A DNA stretch of 62,659 bases, taken from contig NMRA01000027.1 of the NCBI GenBank assembly GCA_002633005.1, positions 6,489 through 69,147 on the forward strand, given 5' to 3'. The DNA is from Phoronis australis (lineage: Eukaryota; Phoronida; Phoronidae). The notes under the pieces were generated by a model that ran no database searches, was not told the origin of the DNA, and saw only the letters and a program-made list of their open reading frames with translations. Below, piece by piece: positions 56,876 through 62,659 of the stretch. The translations under genes and the position numbers were made by a program. How positions within the stretch are numbered: the stretch's first letter is position 1; each line of letters starts with the position of its first letter.

Positions 56876-56891
56876 CAGTAAGTAGGAAAGA
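56876..56891 (-). CDS. Possible 16-nt microexon
   Basis: On the minus strand a very good acceptor (CCATTGCCTCTTGCAG) is followed after 16 bases by a strong donor (TTACTG|GTAAGT). If spliced after the exon at 58848-59118, the phase stays open and adds Val-Phe-Pro-Thr-Tyr plus two bases. It is short enough to be a chance pairing. Confidence 0.3.
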
Positions 56892-58399
56892 CTGCAAGAG
56901 GCAATGGTAGTGTGTCAACAGGATCATTATTCAAAGAGAAGCAATTATGTACAGCAGATGAGACATTTGATTTATAATGGTAGTTTAGTTGTGAAGCTGT
57001 TGTGATTACAGGTCATTAGCGTTAGAGTAAATGATTGGCAACGCATCTGCTAATGTTTATTTTGCATTGTTGCATAATAAATTCGTTAGAGGACTCTGGT
57101 CATTCCCTCTCCAGCTACACACTATCACATGGCATAATTTTAAGCTTTTAAACTAAACCCACATAGTCTATTCTGATATTGACCGAAGGCTATCCTAACT
57201 TGATCTGTACAAAATGTACATTCTCTCCAGACCGCAACCACCTAAAACAAATTATATTCCAGAAATCCGGTCGTAATGCAGAAATACCCGCAATTGTGAT
57301 CTTGTGGTGCTCATATATTGCAGAGTATACACGGCAGAGTATAAAGGGCCTTTCGCATAATGAATTTAAAAATCTTAAATCCAATGCGAAAAGTGATTTA
57401 GACTGGTCTAAATTTAGAAATTACAGTTAGTACCCTTGAAAATACCAGCCAAGCGAAGTACGTCCACTTAAGTAAGCGCAAAGCAAACCATTTGGTCCAG
57501 ACTATTTTGCTCCACCGTCCTAAATTCTCGCAACTTCACATGACTGTGGAGTTTTTCAGCCATTTTGCACACTCTTGACATTGTTGCTAATTTTGTCTAT
57601 TCCCTGCTCAATGTACAATTTTAAACTTAAACGTGTCTAAATGGCAATTGGTTGTCGGCATAGTGACATCTGGTGTTTTGTAGGATGAAGCTTTTTAAGT
57701 TAGGACAGTGGAATGTTAGTCTGGTCAAGTGAGAGAGGTGACAATTTGGTACGGTAGGTTATCACTCTCATCTAAAATATGTTCCAACCGCAAACTAACT
57801 CTAATGTGAAGAACGCTTTAGTCAGCCCTTCACTTGAATTTCAAGAAAGATAAAATTACTGTAAACACGCATGCTAGAGACAAACGCTGATTTACATGAT
57901 ACTTCTTGACACCGAATGCGAGGTCACCAGCAGCACAAATAACTTCACAGCACTCTTTCAACACGTGTGGGATGGTGTACTGATGTCAATGCCGCACCGT
58001 TTGGCCAAAACCCTACCAATTGGCTAGAATAACAATAACGTCACAAGCCAAGCTGAAGTCCGTGAGATACGGACACAACATCACTAATTTTCGTAAGTTT
58101 TTATTCCAGTATTAGACTCAAACTGGATCTGTTTTCTCAACTGGATGTCTCAAAATTTTCATGCTTTTATTAAGACCTGTGAATTACGGACATGAAGTCC
58201 TAAAAGTTGTTCGTCGGCATGAGAAAACGGCATGTAAGATCACTAATCATCGAAATCATCGGTAGACTGGTTATAAATTAAAATGTGAAAATTTTCAATG
58301 AAACGCATTTTGAATATCATATGAAAATTGTCTTGAAAGCCCACATTGCATCTGGCCCCAGGGGCAGGGGCAGATTGAAAACCAATAGGTACTCCCTAC
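56892..58399. other. Non-coding, nothing recognised
   Basis: This would be intron of the minus-strand gene if the 16-nt exon is real. No repeat or exon was seen. Confidence 0.35.
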
Positions 58400-58560
58400 T
58401 GACGTCCCATATCCTTGTACCAAATCTTATCAAAACAAAACTAGAGATTTCTGACATATCAAACGCACAACTGGACAAAATGGCAACTAGGGGGTACAGC
58501 AGTTGTCAAGTCTACCCAAAAATTATCTGGTATCAGGGCATTGCCGTCTCATACACCTGA
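58400..58560 (+). repeat. Trimeric repeat fragment
   Basis: A single diverged B-type monomer with the core GCAACTAGGGGGTACAGCAG and the usual flanks (CAAATCTTAT and CTGGTATCAGG region). Confidence 0.55.
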
Positions 58561-58599
58561 GTCAACGTTCACTGAAATACACCAAACAGTTCATAATTA

Positions 58600-58885
58600 A
58601 GGTTATATCAGCAGAGTACAGGGGATATGGTCTACCATTTACCCAATAGTTGAGTTGACTTAGGTACACCATACTTGTGTACAAGAGGTACGGCAGCCCG
58701 GCTGCTTACCGATATAGTTCAGTCAAACTAGCTACGTCGTATCAGGTGGTAACAGGGGGTATGGCGGCCCACAACATATCCATATAGTTGAGTCGAGCTT
58801 AGGTACTTCATATCAGGTGTGGACAGAAGATATGGCCCACTACTTACCCATATAGTTGAGTCGACCTAGATACTTCGTATCAGGT
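58600..58885. repeat. ~70-bp tandem repeat made of an exon-intron junction, 4 units
   Basis: The right-most unit overlaps the 3' end of the exon at 58848-59118 and its donor. Three further units to the left repeat the last ~37 exon bases plus ~33 intron bases. On the minus strand the junctions read ATGG|GTAAGT, ATGG|ATATGT (donor lost), ATCG|GTAAGC and TTGG|GTAAAT. Confidence 0.8.
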
Positions 58886-59118
58886 GGGGGTGGCTTGGTG
58901 TACACTTGCTCAGCCAGTTTGTTGTGAATTAATATCGACTGACCACTGTCCACTATCATGTCATCCGAGACACACCGGCACATTTGATCCATTGCAATAG
59001 CACACACTTTCACAGGATTTCTTTGAAATGAAGCCAAGTCAAATGTAATCGCATTTCGACCATAGCTTCGAAAATTGACACGCTTCTTAGCATACATTTC
59101 CCCAGCCAGACAGGTATA
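58848..59118 (-). CDS. Exon of an unidentified protein-coding gene
   Basis: A 271-base exon, open for 90 codons in phase 0. It begins YTCLAGEMYAKKRVNFRSYG and contains RNAITFDLASFQRNPVKVCA, MDQMCRCVSDDMIVDSGQS and a proline run (KPPPP) near the end. The acceptor is TTTGTGTGTGCCAG and the donor ATGG|GTAAGT is strong. Codon composition and the lack of low complexity favour a real gene. I do not recognise the family; there is no obvious membrane segment or signal peptide. The upstream 25-nt exon at 59418-59442 ends in phase 0 and fits. It is transcribed in the same direction as dystrobrevin, 20 kb upstream of that gene's first coding exon. Confidence 0.65.
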
Positions 59119-59417
59119 CTGGCACACACAAAGAAGACAATATGTTATTCAACAGACATATTGTCGATGTTGCACAGTGAATATCGACAGTGATTTTCCT
59201 ATCCTAGAACTCTAAGCTCATTAGGCTAGTCTATGAACAAATCAGAGGCAAGTTAAGAGTAATTAGATCAAATGCTAGAAACAGACACATGATTCAAATA
59301 ACAGGTTTGCCATCAACTGTTGTGTGGACTTTCTTGACCACTGTGAAGACTCATGGGCTGAAAGAAGACTACTGAAAATATTTTGCACATATAGCAATAG
59401 ACAGGGTCCTCACTCAC

Positions 59418-59442
59418 CTGAGGGGAAAGGTGCCTGTTAATT
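59418..59442 (-). CDS. Probable 25-nt microexon of the same gene
   Basis: The acceptor is TTTCTCCTTATAG and the donor CCTCAG|GTGAGT is near-perfect. The 25 bases read one base plus INRHLSPQ, ending in phase 0, which matches the phase of the exon at 59118. No stop is present in that frame. Confidence 0.45.
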
Positions 59443-59644
59443 CTATAAGGAGAAATTTGGTGGTGTTTTTACTAACAAGGGAATTTTGCATCGTTTTTTA
59501 CATAGATGGGATTTTTGTGATATTTATTTCAGTACTACACTAACACTGCTTTTTATGACACTCTTTTATGCTTTAAAAAAATAAGGAAATATTAAATTTA
59601 AGTTCAACAATAAAAGGTAAGTCACTATTACATCCACCAGTAAA
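59443..59644. other. Putative intron, nothing recognised
   Basis: T-rich on the minus-strand acceptor side. No other exon was seen. Confidence 0.35.
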
Positions 59645-60020
59645 TTGGAGGTCAAGGGAGTGAAGACAATCTACTGTCACATAACAGATAATTGGAGGAC
59701 AAGGGAGTGAAGACAATCTACTGTCACATAACAGATAATTGGAGGACAAGGGAGTGAAGACAATCTACTGTCACATAACAGATAATTGGAGGACAAGGGA
59801 GTGAAGACAATCTATTGTCACATAACAGACAATTGGAAGACAAGGGAGTGAAGACAACCTATTGTCAAATAACAGACAATTGGAGGACAAGGGAGTGAAG
59901 ACAATCTACTGTCATATAACAGATAATTGGAGGACAAGGGAGTGAAGACAATCTATTGTCACATAACAGACAATTGGAAGACAAGGGAGTGAAGACAACC
60001 TATTGTCAAATAACAGATTC
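59645..60020. repeat. 47-bp minisatellite, 8 copies
   Basis: Copies of AATTGGAGGACAAGGGAGTG followed by AAGACAATCTACTGTCACAT. A variant unit (AATTGGAAGACAAG with AACCTATTGTCAAA) appears twice, each time in the same place relative to a neighbour, so a multi-unit block has been copied. Confidence 0.95.
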
Positions 60021-60623
60021 ATCAGTTTCTAGGCTTTCACCATCCACACATGACGTAATACGGTTGTGACACTGCTTGGCTTATGAAGGCAATACCAAGA
60101 CTATGGTGCATTTTTGCACAAGCACAGAACAATGGGAGTTGTTAGTAAATATCAACAAGGAAAAGAATTTTCAAAACTAGTATACTAGCACTGCTAACAT
60201 CTTGAAAACAAAGAGAGTTAAGCAATGTTTGTAAGGAACTTGCTAGGGACTGCCACCTTGCACCAAAGAACCCACTTTGCTGGCACAATAATGAAGGGCT
60301 TCACCTAAACAATGTTTTTAATTCTCATGACATCCTCAAATTTTCAGTCCTTCCCCCTCGGTGAATAGACAAGAAGAGCAATGCTGTTTTTAAATTGTTT
60401 CTACAATGCATTTATGCACTTTATGGAGTTTAAGGACAAGTATAACAATTTTATAACACAAAACCTAACTAAATAAGCTGGAATTTTAAATTTTAAACAA
60501 AAATTGATGATTTTTTTGTTTTGCGCCACGTGATGTCATCAGTGGATGACGCTGATCAATTCCGTGGATAGCAGTGACTTTGTAAGTTGCGAACACTGAT
60601 AATAAGAGAGCAACCTTGTCCAG
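60021..60623. other. Non-coding, nothing recognised
   Basis: No exon is supported. The last bases (CAACCTTGTCCAG) form a plus-strand acceptor. Confidence 0.35.
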
Positions 60624-60824
60624 TATTGGGAAGACGTGTATGGAGATAGGGGTGAAGATGACACTCAGGTCATAGGTGAAACAGATAATGAGTTGGACAT
60701 CAGCCATAACAACAAACTTAGCGTGTTTGAGGCCTTGGTAACTCGACCTTCCCTTATACCAGCATATTCGGCGAGTGATGACGATTCGGAGCCTACTCAA
60801 TCTGCGGACAGTCCTGATTTTTGA
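60624..60824 (+). CDS. Possible terminal exon with acidic tail
   Basis: After the acceptor TTGTCCAG a frame opens with YWEDVYGDRGEDDTQVIGE and runs to a TGA at 60822. It ends in SASDDDSEPTQSADSPDF. Acidic, Ser-rich tails like this are common at protein C-termini, but no family was recognised and no preceding exon was found. The opposite strand is open for 127 codons, which is more likely a shadow. Confidence 0.3.
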   Translation, partial: YWEDVYGDRGEDDTQVIGETDNELDISHNNKLSVFEALVTRPSLIPAYSASDDDSEPTQSADSPDF

Positions 60825-61382
60825 AAGATAAGAACATTTCATTGAATGACAGTTTAATTTTCTAACCACATACTGTTGAATTTATGTGTCTCATTACTGT
60901 GAATCTAACTGAAGGTTTTACCCTGAATGGCAAAGCCCAGTTGAAAATAGTGGACATTGCTTTCATTTCTTCAAATGCGACCAAGTGCGTTTGTCATGAA
61001 CAATCGTATCTAATTACAGTGATGCTAACTGGATTTATTTCTGCTAAATGAAACTCGTTTCTGTCTTGTCTGTTCCAAAATGATGAAACCTTCGTACTGT
61101 TGAAATTCGTAGATTATTTTGGTCCAGTACCCGACTCTAGCCTGTGTGCTGGCTGCGGTCGTGACCTCAAACTATTTGCGTCTCATCTACATATAGGCAT
61201 TTCGGTTCGCACTACTTCCCGGTTGGCACCACCATGTTAGCTCAACTCAAGATTACAGCGTCACCTGTTGTTAATGAATGATACAGCATCATCGATTCTG
61301 AATGGTTTTTGCCCATGCCGAGATTCCCACTAAAGTTTTCCTGACATAATATGGAGGACACGTAGCAGCATTTCACCTTTTT
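60825..61382. other. Non-coding, nothing recognised
   Basis: No exon or RNA is supported. Confidence 0.35.
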
Positions 61383-62659
61383 CAGGGCTCAACGCTATTT
61401 AAATCGTCAGATCGCATTTTGCGACCTAGCCAAAATCCCAGGTCGCATTTTCAAAATCCAGCTCGTATTCATAAATGCCAGGTCGCAAAATTTTCCCGCC
61501 ATTCTTACGTGCCAAAACTGATTTTTTAGATCATCGAGAAAATGTTTAGATGATGCTCTTACCTGCAGTGTTAAATACTCACAAATTTCAGATCTCAAAA
61601 TTGACTTCGTTCATGCAGGAACTGTGTTACTGTTCTTCACGACCGCCATTGAAAGGCTTTAGAGCGCAAGGCAAGTTGCCGACGTGAAAGTTGAATCAAC
61701 GCTTTCTAACTGACATGTGCATTCGAATAGTTAAGTTTGCGATGTGAAAAGGGAGAAAATGCCCGTTTAAAAAGTATCTGGGATTTTGCAATGTCTTTCT
61801 TGCTACCGGCTGTCATCAAAGTCGTCAAAGATCCAAACTAACTCGGAGTGCAAATTCCCTCCACTTTTTGTTCGCAGCCCAAACTTTGCAACTCAACTCG
61901 ACGTTTGAAAAACATCTGTCGAAAAAAAAGTCCGTGAAACGATGCCCTAACCGAATGACCTATTTGGATATGCGGGAACAATTCAGTGCAAATTTCACAA
62001 CAAAAATGTGGTAATTATGCTGTTAACATACTCAACAATTAGTTTTCCATGAAATGAATAGCCTCGAAATAACTCCCTCCGTGCGGGTTTCTATAGGGTA
62101 ATGTACTAATGGCGAGTTTGCTCCTCAGTCACAAAACGACATGCACGTCACAAGTGTTAACTTTCTCAGCTTTCGGAGGTATAAAACAAAGCCGGGATTT
62201 GGTTTTTACATATTGAAAAAAGACAGAAAGCTGAATTTGTTGTGTCTAGGTAGGGAGAACAGCATTTTTCAAAAATTTTAGAAAATGTGCATGTAATATA
62301 CATCACGAGAAAGCTCTCTACAAGACTAAAAGAACGGTGCAAAAAAATTTTTAAATCGGACTTACGGTTCTGGAGAAAATGGTGTTTTTGTGTCAAATTT
62401 TTTGGTAAAAATTCTGTCAAATCAAATTTGTGAGTTTGAAATATAATGGTTACAAATCTACGTAACATAGACAGACATGTTATACATCATTTCAAAGAAA
62501 ATTTTATGATGAATAATTTGCAAAAAAGAACATTCCGATTGGACATTCCTGTGCGAAGATATTGACCTTAAAGTCAACAAAGTCGACGAAGAAAAGTCAG
62601 TACGTTCAATTTTGTCGTTTCAAATTGGCATAAAATAACAATTACTCAAGAAAAAAAAA
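61383..62659 (+). mobile_element. Family V element, copy 2 (reaches window end)
   Basis: It starts CAGGGCTCAACGCTATTTAA and follows copy 1 (41151 on) through the CAGGTCGCA blocks and GTTGCCGACGTGAAAGTTGA. It reaches the block near 62100-62215 (ATGGCGAGTTTGCTCCTCA, then AAAACAAAGCCGGGATTTG). An internal segment at about 61850-62090 is extra relative to copy 1. After about 62230 the match is not clear and the right end was not seen. Confidence 0.6.

Noticed and set aside
60486-60869. 127-codon minus-strand frame
   Set aside because: Basic, irregular composition; the plus strand over the same bases looks more coding-like, so this is probably its shadow.

Overview
This is animal nuclear DNA from an invertebrate or an early-branching deuterostome draft assembly. 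Single ambiguous bases sit at 4044 and 15635. Genes are split into short exons by multi-kilobase introns, and almost all non-coding DNA is old mobile elements or minisatellites. The species cannot be fixed from sequence alone. The best exons read as an invertebrate-type dystrobrevin, and there is no sign of bacterial or organellar DNA.

The one gene that can be named with confidence is a dystrobrevin on the minus strand. Seven coding exons (38893-38959, 37251-37331, 36221-36434, 26390-26475, 24507-24658, 18855-18963, 10969-11135) join in phase to exactly 292 codons. They cover the N-terminus, the two EF-hand-like regions and the complete ZZ zinc finger. The syntrophin-binding and coiled-coil half was not found and should lie left of the window or in undetected exons below 10969. 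Dystrobrevin is a cytoplasmic partner of dystrophin at the membrane-cytoskeleton complex.

Other gene signals are weaker. Inside dystrobrevin intron 3, a THAP-type zinc-finger exon (+, 30035-30233) converges on a small first exon (-, 30276-30426). Decayed reading frames follow at 32176-32815. To the right of dystrobrevin, minus-strand exons of one or more unidentified genes lie at 59418-59442, 58848-59118 and possibly 56876-56891. Two coding-like segments at 44195-44284 and 44770-44925 flank a tandem array. A possible terminal exon (+) is at 60624-60824.

Repeats dominate. There are three related non-autonomous DNA-transposon families with CCCGCC-rich subterminal repeats (here I, II, III); a terminal-inverted-repeat family (IV); a CAGGG-ended family (V); and a palindromic MITE (VI). 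A dispersed element is built of ~145-bp monomers in a three-monomer higher-order repeat (19.3-24.3, 26.8-28.5 and 39.5-43.5 kb). The rest are a dead LINE inserted in that element, a Ty3/Gypsy-like integrase remnant, a tRNA-derived SINE in a duplicated segment, and more than twenty minisatellites of 18-72 bp unit. Two of those arrays look like amplified exon-intron junctions.

I found no operon-like, CRISPR-like or otherwise clearly new functional system. The most interesting signals are the splice-junction minisatellites, the trimeric dispersed repeat with its nested insertions, and the CCCGCC-ended transposon group.
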